Below are positions 10,733-22,127 of a stretch of DNA of 64,000 nt, piece after piece (position 1 is the first letter of the stretch; the number at the start of each line of letters is the position of its first letter). The notes below the pieces were generated by a model. The model did not search any database. It had not been told where the DNA came from and was given only the letters and a program-made list of their open reading frames with translations. The position numbers and the translations under genes were made by a program. Source of the DNA: Patiria pectinifera (Eukaryota; Echinodermata; Asteroidea; Valvatida; Asterinidae); contig CM057142.1 of NCBI GenBank assembly GCA_029964075.1, forward strand, positions 31,188,392-31,252,391, given 5' to 3'.

Positions 10733-13700
10733 CTGGAAAACACAAGAATAAGAGGCAAGACGTAAACTGGATTGTCATTTGTCTTTTAAAGGGAATGTAC
10801 ATCATTGGCTTTTGCTGTAATTATTCAGAAATGAACTATTTGAGGGGTTAGTATAATAGATCAAATATTGTGTCACTGACATGTTTGAAGTTTTGTGTTC
10901 AAAAATGCTGGAAAAACCAAGCAAAACAAAAATGTTTAAGTAGTCTGGTTCCCTGACTCCACTAAAGATGAAATGGATCAATTTATATAGATGCCGGAAA
11001 ATTGTAAGGTAAGGGAACTAGTCTAGCTGGTCTGCACCCGTTCATGACGTGTAACCAATAGCAAACAAAAGTTGGACTGAAAAAATGGTAAATTTGGAGC
11101 AGTTGTTGGAAATTTATACAAAATACCACTTTTCTTGAAAATGACTTCAGACCAGGTGCCATAATTTTACAGGATGATTTAGACTGTCATTTATCAACAT
11201 CCTAGTAAGGTATTTCGTAAATATTTGATAGTTTTGTTTTCCAATGTTTGCAAATGTTGTATATTCCCTTTAAGATAAAATTCAAACGCTGTGTGAACTC
11301 GGCCTTATGAAGTTTCATTTTATTTCATTTCATTTCATTTATTACTTTCTCAGGTAAATACCAAACAGAAAGAGATGCACACTTTTCACGGAATAAAGCA
11401 CATATTAAAAATCGCCTTTCAAAATTTACAATATAATAATTATAACTACAGACAAAACAAACAATACAAGCCCAGCATCCCTGACGGATTTGCTATAAAT
11501 AAACTTATTTACTATCAAGTATAGCTCTCCTGCTGGTGCTTTAAAAAACTTAAAAGATTAAAGACAAAAAAACAGGTGCTGCTTCATTTTGCATCTATTT
11601 TCGTTGAATTGCCATGGGAAAAGTAGCCGAATACATGGCATGTCAAATTCGAACGTAACTCAGAAGTATTTCATACTACGGCTCTCAACACGGTGTCGGA
11701 CTTCTCTACACGGATCGAGAGTTCTCAACCCACCTCCCTAGAAGGGACTCGTGTCAGTGTTTTTCTGATTTCGGGCCCATTCATTCGGGACGTGTCACGT
11801 CGAAGGATAAATTATTCTGTGAACTTCTAGCACCATCGAAATTATATACGAAGAATGCACGAGAAATCAAGTGTGGAATTGAAATTAAGCTAACATTCTC
11901 ATTTGCACTTACACCTTATTGATGTATCTTATGAAGTCTGGATGCAGGATTCTAACATCTTGAGCGGCGGCTTTAAGCTTTGGATCCTTGCCTCGCACAA
12001 CTGAAGTGATGTATTTGTAGTCGTTGTCCCGGCACGGCACGAATACGTAAACGATTCCCTGAATTTCGTGAAGGAAAGCAAACAAAAGTCTCTTTTTTAA
12101 ACTGTTTTTTGGTGAATTTGAAAAGCGCAACAACGATTTAGATGATAACTGACATTTCCCCCTGTTATTTCATGTTTAAGAATGAATCCCTAATTATAGC
12201 TCTGCAAGCATCACAAAGTTGCCCAGGATAAAAATCGCCAAGTATGGATAATATACTATTGAATAAACTGAAGCCATTTTGATCAATGCAAGCCTGTCAA
12301 TACGACCTTAGCATCATTGCATGCATTTGTAAAAGAGCAGTTCAGGATAGCTGAACAAACATGCTGCAATCGCTCCTACCTTATCTTTTGGGACGTCCGC
12401 TGCATTGGTAGCACGTAGAGATCGGTCATAGAAAATGTAATGCGTTGTGCGAGTCCCCACATCCCTTTCATGGTTTCGTCTAATAGCCTTGTTAACACTA
12501 GATGCAAAATTAATACAATTCAATACAGTGTATTAGAAAAAGAAGGTTTGTAATTCAGCGTCACATTACTAATGTATTGGCATCCAATAATCTCTTTTGC
12601 GGAGAAGTCACCTGATAATTTATCATGTCGCCAAAGAATACATGTCCATTTTAAAGTCATTTTGACGGATTTTCAGTTGCATTGAGCTGATCGAGAATGC
12701 TTTCACCTACCAAGAGGTGTCACCTCTATTAATCCTTGACCTTTTCCATTCAGTCGGAATAGAAAAATAACCAATGAAAGCAAGTGAACGATAACAAAGG
12801 AATTCCCTTTTCAAGCTATTTGAATAGGTTATGAGTCGCGGCCATCATGCCGGGACAGTGACTGACTATACATGTAGGTCTAATGGACTGGTATATACAT
12901 GCACCACGACTACAACACGATTGGGGAAAGTGTCAACCGGTTGCAAGTTTGACTGTTCTCCAGTCAAATATAACATTTCATATTTTCATTTTAAATTTCG
13001 AAACTGTGGATGGGCCTTACCGGAAGACCATGTGATGGTCGTCAATCTCTGCACCTTTCCGGGATCCTTTGAGTATGCCACCATTACCGACGACTGCACA
13101 GGACAGACATTCAGGCCGGGGATGGTCGTTTGAAAATTCGAATATAGAACTTTTGGATGGGAAGATTTTGAGGGTAGACAGATAGACTAATGGTACAAGA
13201 AGGAAGAAGGGAAGCTGAGATTTAACATTCGGTCATGGAGGTTTACATGACGTTCAGGGAGGTTTAATTCATTTTTTGTGTGAAAGATATTTGTCAATAA
13301 GTAGTTCCATTAATGGTTAGAGAGCTCGGACATGAACACACACAAACAGAAAATCAAGCTCCAAAACCATTACAATGCGCCGCGAAAATCGGCATATCTT
13401 TACCAGTATGCATAATAATGGTCAGTTTTGAAGAGCGTCCTCATTTGGAAGATGGGTACCAGCGCCCCCCCCCCCCACCCGCTTTTACGGAGTCTAAGTG
13501 TCAGGAGAAGGAAAAAAACACTTGTCAACATTTCGGTGCGGATGTGCAAGTGCGCCCCCCCCCCCGACATCAAAAGTTTACTGCAAGATCAGTGGTATTC
13601 AATATGGTCAGCTTGGCATTAGAAATGTTCATTTGATTTGTAGACGTTGGACTCGGTAAACGCAAGATAAATACTTTGGCGCAAAATCCGCGGAATTGGG

Positions 13701-16700
13701 TACAAACTGAAAATCCTCGTGTCAGCCTGGGCAGGACTGCCAAGCCGTCTTTATAACAGGAAAACGCCGTAATTCAAGTTGATGGGGTCCTTCTTAACAC
13801 GATCCCTTGTTTTCTGGAAATACTGCGTCGTGTCCATACATGGCGAATTTGAAGCCTTACCTTCATATCCCGACTGATTCGCCCTGTATTTGTAACCGAA
13901 TGGCATGTAATAGGGGCTCAGTCTTTCGTACTCGGACTCGTTTAGTAGTTCGCTGTTCGTTAGCAGGTGAATCTCTGGGTGGAATATTGTACGGCCCCTC
14001 CTATTGTTGGACATTCTCCGCTGAATCGAGGTCGGGCATTTCTGTAAAACACAGTCCAGGGGAAGCAAAGTAAAGCCAGTGAATCAAAGAAGAATACAGA
14101 CAAATACTTTTGCAAACGGATGGACCCCCATTTGTTGCGCGAAGTGAGCCGTTAAAATATCGACAAGCTGCATATAAGCGACCACAGAATTGCTTTGTGG
14201 AATGTAACATTATGTGTAGCATTTTTTTCTTTCATTCTTCATAGTGAAATTCAATATTCTTAAAACAACGGAGAGGCAGAAACTGAAGCAACAAGATATC
14301 CTGAAAAGGTATCCTCCTAAAACAAAGCCCCAAAAGGGAGCATGGGTTCCATCAGTATATATGTATGCGTAAATGTTTGGTCTTAAGCAGGTGGTCGTGA
14401 CTGGTCCAATAACATCAATTCCATCCCATCAAAATGAAAGAACCAGAAAGGGCTTTTGAACAAAACTAAATGGTAGAGTATTTCGACCCCACCAATTAAC
14501 AAAAATAATAATCTATGAATTCCCGCAAAAACAAAAATTAAGCTTAGGAAAAGGGCTGAGGGGTAAACACCACCAATTAACCAGGTATGGTGTACACAGC
14601 GTGAGGGAGCTATGATCACATGAGCTCTCCCCTGGCACATGCACCACGATCGCGCGCAATTAAGCTTGCTTTGTCTCACCGATGGAACATAACCTGGATT
14701 TTTCCTGAATTCAAGCTCCTGTCCTTCTCCTCCTTTGAAGGTGACAAATTCCCCGGACTCGGGGAAGGTTTCCCAGAAGAAACGATTTGTGTAATTGTCA
14801 GCAGCCCAGGGTCTGGTAACATGACCAAAAGAAAACATTATTGAGTTAACAACAGGATCAGATAAGACTGATTATGCTGTACCCTGACGTCATTTCTAAA
14901 GCACCGAGTGCTGCAAAAAGGAACAGTCTTGGCCTAAGACGTCAGTGATCAAAAGCGATAGTAGCGATGTTCTGTAGCGCCCTTGCATGATTGCTTTTTT
15001 ATGTTCCCTCATTAACGTCTTGGTCATTTCGTAGCACTGGAAGCGTGGCCATTTTAACAAAACGGCATGTTCCCATTTGCCGCAGTATAGTCGCGGGGTA
15101 TCACTGCGTTGCATAATAATTAGCGATGATGGTTGCTCACTGCACGTATAGACAGAGCGAATGTTTACAGTCGTCGGGCGAGCCATTAAATCTCGATCGC
15201 TGATTGGTTCCCTATGAAAGCGATGATGCTGTGTCACGTACTGCACGTATATAGCACGTTTGTTTAAAACTGTCTGGCGAGCATTTCTCGATCGCTCATT
15301 GGTTCCCTAAAGCACCGAGTGCTGCAAGGCTAAACTTACTGAAGTGCCTGATTAGTCGGTGGTGTCGGTGTGACAGAATGGTTGCAGGTCAAGCCAGTGC
15401 AATTGGGACCTCGCGTCGTCATGCTGTCGAGAAAAGAAAAGAAAAAAAAGGGTTCATAATTATTATAGGCTAAACACCATTGCTGGATACGAAATGGCCG
15501 AGACGTTAGTGCGAGTTAGTCTGAGTATCACCCGTTATCCACGGAGCCAATTCTCCTGTATAACGTCTGAGCATGCAGATTTATGCGATCTCGCGCCTCA
15601 GCCAATCGGAGTCGACTTTACTAAATCGTGACGTCTTTCATTCCAAAATCAGTACTTAAACTGTGATTGGTCAATTCGAATGCAGTGTTTTGTAATACAA
15701 CAACAGTCGGGCGCGAGTCGCGTAACATAATGCATAATTTAAAAAAAAATGACAAACGTTCCAGTATCTTCTCGCATTAATGCATACAATAAGATGAGGC
15801 TTAACTTACTGAAGTGCATGTTTGGGCGGTGGTGTCGGTGTGACAGAATGGTTGCAGGTCAAGCCAGTGCAATTGGGACCTCGCGTCGTCATGCTGTCGA
15901 GAAAAAATTTAAAAGAACAAGGGTTCATAATTATTATAGGCTAAACACCATTGCTGTGAATTGGCCGGTGGATGGTGGTTAGTTTGGGGATATTTAATTG
16001 GTTGTAAGACCCTGTTATTGCGGGGAGACATTCAAATGATACATCCTTGTTCCTCTTGGGGAGAGAAGAGTGGTTTACGAATGTGTACCAATGACATTAG
16101 AACTCAAAAAGTTTGTTTTTGTGTGAAGTTTCCTCGTTTTCCTGGGGGGGGGGGGCAAGCGCCCCCTTGCCCCCTCGCAACGCCCATGAAAATCAGGTTA
16201 TAGTTCCACCATGCACAATCAGTTTTGAAGAGCGCCCCAATTTATTTATTTATTTTACGGAGACCAAGTGTCCGGAGTAAAAAAACAAACATGTCTACAT
16301 TTCGGTGCGGATGTGCGGTGTCCCCCCCCCCCCGCCACATCAAAAGCTGGACACGCTACTGTACTGAAACAACTCGCGAGACAACAGAGATAATATTTAA
16401 GCATCATAATTCCTTCAATTTCGTTATTTCTGCAGCTGAATAATACAGGCTAACACAACCATTAAGCAACTGGACGCAACGTAAGGGATCATCTGGAATA
16501 CAACTGAAAATTGAACTTATTATCAAAACGAAACGGGAATAAAGCAATGATAATCATGCATGCATTGACGGCTCACTGAAAGAAAAAAGAAACACATCGA
16601 AACAACCACTGATAATCGACTGTCTCTTCTAATTTGCAACAAAAGACGAAAAGTGTCACCGGTTGCTGTACATCCTGCAAATGATTCACGTGATTAATTC

Positions 16701-19491
16701 ATGACTCGTTTTCGATTTGTATAGAGATGTCAATTTGTTTAGAATTATTATAAATATACGGTTATCGTTCCTATGTTTGCTATTTTCTTCTGTAAAAAAA
16801 ATAGGAAAAAAGGTATCATTGAACTGATGGCGTTTCTAAAAATCCCAACAATTAAACCTCCTAGTCGTCTGAACGTCACAAGGCTTCGAATTTTGCAAAA
16901 CCAATTTTGCCCAGAGTTTACCCAACCTTCTGTGGAGTTTGGATATTCGACTACAAACCCCTGAACAATTCTTTTGTGTGGTATTCAGCTCACGTATGCG
17001 ACGGATTCGATAGTGCTTCATTTATTGCATTTATATTCTGTAAACGATTAATGTGATTAATTCATGACTCGTTTTCGATTTGTATATGTCAATTTATTTA
17101 AAATAATTTTAAATATACGGGCATCGTTTCTATTTTTGTATTTTCTTATGTTAAAAAAATAGAAAAAGGCTATTACTCTTGACCTAACGGAGCTTCTATA
17201 AATCCCAATAATTGACCTTCCTAGTCGTAGTGCACTACATATGCACAAGGCTTCAAATCTTGCAAACTACACATACCGAAATTTACATCCTTGTGGAGTC
17301 ATGTCTTTGTTCTCGTGTACTTAAATTTTTGAATGTGAAAATCTAGTTTCAAAACCCTCACTATTTTAACCAGAATTAATTTCCTAGGTTGAAATTCGGA
17401 CTTAATATCCCTTACATAAAATACTTCAAATTGCGATGGATCAACACACCTTGGAAATTCTTACTTTTTTAAAAGTAAAATCCAAAGTACATTGTATCTA
17501 TGTCGTGATAACCTTGTGGAGACGCATTCGCCTATAGTAAATTCCCCTGTGGAGACGTATACACTATTTTGTTCCCTAGTAGTAGTATACCCAACGCCCA
17601 CACTTAGCATTTGGGGTTGATGGGGTACCACTGTTTTTTTGACCCTGACCCCCTTGTTTTGTTCTCCTTTGTCCCCTTGGAAATCTTAAAATATAGCCTA
17701 TGGGGTGCTTCAACTTCTAAAGACAGACTTGCGGGGTACCATTGTCCCTGCCAATATGTCAGAACAGGGTACCGTGTATGAAATCACCTTTGGCCAGAGT
17801 TTACCCAACCTTCGATGTGGAGTGAGAATATTCCACTACAAACACCTGCAGAATTCTTTTGTGTGGTATACCTGTATACCGGTACAGCTTACGTATGCGA
17901 AGGACTCCATCGCGCTTCATTGCATGCTCTCCGCAGTGTTTTGTTGTTGGTTTTTTTTTTTTAGTGACTGGTTCAGTGGGTTTATTTTTTATATGCATTA
18001 GACAAAAATTTTATGATGTGGGGCCATCGCAAACTCAACCGTTCATAGACGTGGCAGGTGGCAGCCATTATGAAAATAATTGAAGGGTGCAACTAGCACT
18101 TTTATTTAAATAACGCCTGTCACGCGATCGTTTCCTTACGCCTATGCTTCTGCTGCTTCTGCTTCTGCTCATTATACTGTACACAACGCATTGTTGGACA
18201 ATCTCGGTACACACAATGCGCGTGCAACTTATAGTCAGAAAATTCAGGCACAGTCAGGCCTTAGGTTTCTAATTAAGGTGTCTATTTCATCAAAACAAAT
18301 ATCTTGGAAAAGGTAGTAAATATGGCATTGCATTTGAAAAACAACCACGTTTGCCATTCAATGCCACAACTGAGTGCACTAATACCTGTAACTAATTTTT
18401 TGGAGACAATAGTTTTGAGACTTGGTCCTCAAATTAGAGTTGTTCATCAGAGTGGTTCAACTAAAGACATGATAGTAAGAGTGTTTATAAGTTTGGATTT
18501 TCCAATGCAAGAACTTCACAAACGCATCAAAAATCTCAAAATATTGTGCAGATATGCCAAATAATTATAAACAGCTTTCCACATTATGGCCATTAATACC
18601 CTCGCCCACTCCGAGCATGAAAACAGTTCCTGCTTGGACTACAGGTAATGTAGTCGAAATGAGAAGATTAGAGACACATGGACACATATCCCCGCTCCCT
18701 ATAGTGTGAAGTCGATATTCAGAGCAGATGTAAAATCATTTCACGATCATCGTCTTCACACTAAGTCAATGTTTGACTACATTTAATTGCCGGATCTTTG
18801 TAACCCTTCAGGTGAGTTTTAGGGGCGGTTATGAGGTGTTAACTGGTAAATCGTATGTAGGACTTTGCACCAGAACTGTTTAGTTGTGTCATTTTAGAAT
18901 ACTTTGAGATAAGAGCGTGATTGGTTGGACAAACACTATGCACAGAAATGAAAGAAAATGTGTACATATTTCCTCAAGCACGAGGAATCGAGTCCTTTAG
19001 CAAAATCTCAGACATTTTTAGCGAATCAATTTTCCAAATTTTTAATTCTTACCCATTTATACACGACTATATATTCAAAACTCAAATAATCAGACCGCTA
19101 GAAAACGAGGTCCTCAATTGCATCCTGGCAAATTGGACACCAGTTATACCACTGCTTATAGGCATATACATGTAAAACGTTTTTTTGGTGACATCTCTTG
19201 AGTGGTTTTAAACTTCATATAAACGCCTAGTATACCTATGTTTACCCACCTTCTGTTCCCAGCGTAAAGGTGACGTGTTGCCGTGGATTTAACGAATAAA
19301 CTGTTTCCAGTATAAAGATGATGTGTTGCCGTAGATTTAACGACAACACTGGAAGCAAATAAGTACATCGAAGCTACGAAGAAAACGATGTAGGCCGTGA
19401 TCAACCGGTTGATGAAGCTTTGGTTGCACCGTGGAATGAACGGTGTTGACCGTGTGATAAGGCTCCGAGATACCCGGTGACGTCGGCTCAT
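10447..19491 (-). CDS. ST6GALNAC: ST6GalNAc-like alpha-2,6-sialyltransferase, copy 1
   Basis: Type II Golgi enzyme of the GT29 family that would transfer sialic acid from CMP-sialic acid to O-glycan GalNAc. Seven exons joined in phase (19250-19491, 14680-14812, 13861-14041, 13021-13186, 12380-12497, 11913-12058, 10447-10732) give 423 codons plus stop without interruption. Visible features: membrane anchor near residues 29-47, Cys-Pro-Thr-Ser stem/catalytic start, sialylmotif L ([20 protein letters not shown]), [10 protein letters not shown], sialylmotif S (PTTGGIMLMAAF...CDQVSVYG) and VS motif HDIDTE. L and S each carry the Cys expected to form the family disulfide. Two 84-nt stem exons (15340-15423, 15810-15893) can be added in frame. 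Similarity is closest to ST6GALNAC1/2. The motif III His seems to be Leu. Exon limits are from sequence only. Confidence 0.87.
10790..11269. mobile_element. piggyBac-like MITE, copy 3 (intron F-G of copy 1)
   Basis: 480 bp, flanked by TTAA at 10786-10789 and 11270-11273, TIRs AGGGAATGTACA and TGTATATTCCCT. The same intron in copy 3 (near 45466) reads ATATCTTTAAGATAAAATTC with a single TTAA: an unfilled site proving insertion after the gene duplication. Confidence 0.93.
11310..11500 (-). mobile_element. non-LTR retrotransposon 3' end in intron F-G
   Basis: A (TTTCA)n run followed by TTTCTCAGGTAAATAC... reads on the minus strand as a retroposon end with an (AAATG)n tail. The same remnant sits in the equivalent intron of the other copies (25715-25920, 45510-45730), so it predates the triplication. 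Confidence 0.6.
11913..12058 (-). CDS. ST6GALNAC: copy 1 exon F
   Basis: Acceptor ATTTCAG|GGAATC. Encodes [17 protein letters not shown]... and [11 protein letters not shown], the family's conserved segment before sialylmotif S. Donor chosen as GT|GTAAGT (phase 2). An overlapping donor two bases earlier exists in this copy only, and using it would break the frame into exon G. Confidence 0.85.
12380..12497 (-). CDS. ST6GALNAC: copy 1 exon E
   Basis: Acceptor GCATCTAG|TGTTAAC, donor GATAAG|GTAGGA. Encodes [20 protein letters not shown], matching the family's ...DVGT(R/K)T... region just after sialylmotif L. Phase 2 in, phase 0 out. Confidence 0.86.
13021..13186 (-). CDS. ST6GALNAC: copy 1 exon D: sialylmotif L
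   Basis: Acceptor ACCATTAG|TCTATC, donor TTCCG|GTAAGG. Encodes [20 protein letters not shown] and then GAEIDDHHMVFR, the CMP-sialic-acid-binding L motif, with its Cys retained. Phase 1 in, phase 2 out, compatible with exons C and E. Confidence 0.88.
13861..14041 (-). CDS. ST6GALNAC: copy 1 exon C
   Basis: Acceptor GTTTTACAG|AAATGC, donor ATGAAG|GTAAGG. Encodes [20 protein letters not shown]..., LLNESEYERL (with an N-glycosylation sequon NES) and [10 protein letters not shown], a region shared with ST6GALNAC1/2 just before sialylmotif L. Confidence 0.87.
14680..14812 (-). CDS. ST6GALNAC: copy 1 exon B
   Basis: Acceptor TGTTACCAG|ACCCTGG, donor CCATCG|GTGAGA. Encodes [20 protein letters not shown] and then a Gly/Glu-rich stretch to NPGYVPS. 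Contains a sequon NYT. Completes an Arg codon with exon A or a Gln/His codon with exon A2. Confidence 0.82.
15340..15423 (-). CDS. ST6GALNAC: copy 1 exon A2, proximal duplicate (stem cassette)
   Basis: 84 nt with acceptor CTCGACAG|CATGAC and donor CACTTCA|GTAAGT. Enters and leaves in phase 2, so including or skipping it keeps frame. Encodes [20 protein letters not shown] and then a Pro/Thr run. Two sequons (NCT, NHS) and possible O-glycan sites suit a Golgi stem. Confidence 0.7.
15810..15893 (-). CDS. ST6GALNAC: copy 1 exon A2, distal duplicate (stem cassette)
   Basis: Second 84-nt copy, 470 bp from the first, within a directly repeated block of about 150 bp. Same splice sites and phase. It differs mainly at its end (PPPKHAL versus PPTNQAL). 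Confidence 0.68.
15956..19249 (-). other. copy 1 first intron, distal part
   Basis: No further exon recognised. Holds C/G-run repeats with a TTGAAGAGCGCCCC motif (16220; a relative at 13425) and a fragment ending CGCAACGCCCATG near 16190 that resembles the end of the hAT-like MITE at 54413. Also a direct repeat of about 200 bp (around 16690-16870 and 17050-17230, both starting TTAATTCATGACTCG). Confidence 0.5.
19250..19491 (-). CDS. ST6GALNAC: copy 1 exon A: start codon, membrane anchor, stem
   Basis: Starts [16 protein letters not shown], a short basic cytosolic tail, followed by a hydrophobic segment (LITAYIVFFVASMYLFASS) as the signal anchor. The stem then carries two near-identical 15-residue repeats built on VKSTAT(H/R)HLY(T/A)GN. 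Donor AGAAG|GTGGGT, phase 2. The ATG is the one shared in position by all three copies. Confidence 0.82.
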
Positions 19492-20447
19492 TGTTGAAAC
19501 GGGAATACGGTATTTAGCTTGTTGAATCGGGAACACGGTATATAGCTGAAGTGTTGTTAAGTCTGCTTCTTTAGTAAATAATGAGAAAAATTCAATCAAC
19601 AGGTTGTAGATTATCCGAATCCACTCCGTGTTCTTGTAATTATCTTGCGTCCGTCATTAAAGTCGTTTCTTTATGGGCAGTGATTTCGCCGAACTCCTTT
19701 CACAGGGTAATTGTCCACACCATTTTTAACGACGGTCTTCTGCTGGTATCACAATACATATCGTGTTGACAGCTAGGTTTTCCGACATGATTGGCCCATC
19801 ATATCATTTCCAAAGGAACGCCTTCTGTTCTAGATCACCCATCATCTCATCCAAATGCTATGTGAAGAGACGAGATACACAGTGTAGACGACAACTCTTT
19901 CTTCCACGGCCACCGCTGCATGGTTTGGTAATTGCAGAGACTACCAAGGCCAAGTTTATCTTTGTACACATCCGGTTAGTATTTTAGCGTGTAACATGCG
20001 TTGAAAAGAAATGTACTTTGACCAATGTAATCCGAGTTGCCCACCTTTTTTTTTATCATACTTCATGAGCTTGCGTGCCTTCAATGTATGGTTGTGGTAT
20101 TCTATTCCTTCCGCCATGTTCACACAATACACCCAATTTTTTTTTACAGTGACGTGTATGTGACGGTTCGTCAGGCATGGAATCATTCTAGTAATATGTC
20201 TATACTATACCCGGACTGTCACCGGAGAATAAAGGATCACGGTGAAATTGCCCACAAGTCTGGATCGGAACAAAAGAGCCAAATACAATAGAAATAAACT
20301 GGCCCCAAGTCCTCACACTTTCCGCCACAAGAGAGATATTTACATACTGACTAGTATCTCTCACATCTGTGGTGTGCCAAGTCATGGAACACATCATTCA
20401 CGATCAGTGATGAAGCACTTGGAACATCATAGAATTTTCAGTGTTGT

Positions 20448-20512
20448 CGTCGAGTACTTTTTCCGAGTACCGAGTACTGCCGAGTACTTAGGTTGCCGAG
20501 TACGAGTGCCAT
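20448..20512. repeat. GAGTAC-type minisatellite, unit 1
   Basis: Run of CGAGTAC-based units, interrupted by the insertion beginning at 20508 and resuming at about 21625-21675 and 22139-22160. Confidence 0.75.
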
Positions 20513-21629
20513 ATGAATTTGTTGTGTTCACTTAAGCTCAAACCTCTGTGCGGGCCCGTTTCCGGGCGAGAATCCCGGTAAAAAGGCCCCTTTTTTCGAT
20601 GTTTCGAGTCATAGTTTGATAACCATGCGGTCTTTTTCAATGGGGGTAAACGGTTCTGTACAATTTAACTCTTTCTCTTTCTCATGGTATATGTTATTTT
20701 TTTTTATCTTGAAAAAATCCCGTATTTCGGCTTTGAAAATGTGAACTTTTCATCATTTTCCTGTGTAAACGCACCGATTGAGCGCCCTCGCGTCGACTCT
20801 TTTGACTGTAACTCCTGACTAGAGTATCGAATTGCGTGGGGGTAAACGGAATCGAATAGCTTAGCTCCTCCTCTTTCCTTACATGTAAAACTTATTATGA
20901 TTGGTTGAAAAAAACCACCGTACTTTTCACAAAGAAAAAAGTGGCCAATGACAACTTTCGATCGATAAGGCATCGTTCGAGACTTACATCAATGTACCAT
21001 TGCTTACCACGTGTCTCGTGATCTTGGACTCTGCTAATCACCTGTTTTTCAAGACACGTTTTCTCCAATTCTACTTTAGATAAGACATTTAAAAACTATC
21101 CATTTGTAAATCAGTTATCTGGCATTAAAACTGTGGTCTTTTTATGAGTTAATTTCATTTTAAAATAATGTAATTTTGGATCTGAAAACTGTTCACTTCA
21201 AGGCAGTTATAGAAATTTGTGATGGAAAGAACACGCACTTGTTTATTGGGCTGTACCATTTTGTTTGTGGGGAGGATATCTATATGCATATACACGTTAG
21301 TGTATACGTCAGATTTCTTGGAGAATGCAAAAATGAAATAAGATGTTTATATCAAGTTTGACAAAATTGGACAAGAAGTTGTACTATTAGGCATACCTTC
21401 ACATCGATATGTGCACAAATCATGTATGTACATTGTCATGTATAGGTTTGTTTTAACCATTTTATGAATGGAATGTGCCGGGCCACATTTTAGGGTTGAA
21501 CGCACAGCCACACAGGGCCAGCGTTAATCCGATTATGTAGACCTGGACCTCTGTGTGGTACTCTGCGCGCCAGATTTAAACTGTAAAATTAAGTGAACAA
21601 AAGTGGGGGTAACAAATTCATATGAGTAC
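20508..21629. mobile_element. 1.1-kb TIR element inside the GAGTAC repeat
   Basis: Termini CATATGAATTTGTT and AACAAATTCATATG are inverted repeats; just inside them GTTCACTTAA and TTAAGTGAAC also mirror. The paralogous positions at 42068 and 60336 lack the insert. No transposase frame and no unambiguous target duplication because the site is itself repetitive. Confidence 0.68.
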
Positions 21630-21675
21630 TTGTACCTCCGAGTACAAGTGCACGTCTCCGAGAGTACTTGTGGTT

Positions 21676-22127
21676 GCAGACCAGTAAATCGGTCCGAAAT
21701 TGCCTACGCCGGCCAAATCACGATTTGCATGCCCTCAAAATCTTCAGTATTTGAGCATAGTGTGGGCCATGAACTGGAGGGTTTGTAAAAAATATGGGTG
21801 GAAGCCGTGCACATGACTGTGAGCTTGTAGTTCCGTTCAATTTGGATAAAATTGGGGCCCTAAAAGCGCTCTATTTTGCAATGGAGTGTAGGCATCGTTT
21901 TTCAAAATGGCGATGGGCTTCAGGACTAGTTTAAGAGGTGATCATCTCGGATGGAAATTTCTCCTAAAAGCAGCTGTTGACCCCCCGTAAATTGAAAAGA
22001 AAATGAAAGATGATGAAATAAGCTTTAATTTGGTGTGTGTCTCGAACACCTTGGAGAGTTGTGAGTATTTTTCCCGAATTTCTGAAGTGGGAGCATTTCT
22101 CATTGGGGTCGATGGAAGTTTATTTAC
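21676..22127. mobile_element. 0.45-kb TIR element inside the GAGTAC repeat
   Basis: Termini AGACCAGTAAAT and ATTTACTGGTCT. Absent from the equivalent sites of units 2 and 3. Shares internal blocks with 8563-9290. Confidence 0.68.

Noticed and set aside
13021..13100. Exon D starting at the CTGTGCAG acceptor just before the L motif
   Set aside because: Phase would fit, but it would delete the conserved Cys of the L motif. The upstream TTAG acceptor fits phase too and keeps it in all three copies.
14896..15246. 116-codon minus-strand frame in copy 1 intron A
   Set aside because: Lies in a local insertion flanked by a repeated CTAAAGCACCGAGTGCTGCA motif, is absent from the other copies, and has no splice-phase fit.
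18304..18564. 86-codon frame in copy 1 intron A with relatives at 39849 and 58149
   Set aside because: Translations diverge in frame between copies; better explained as duplicated intron DNA.
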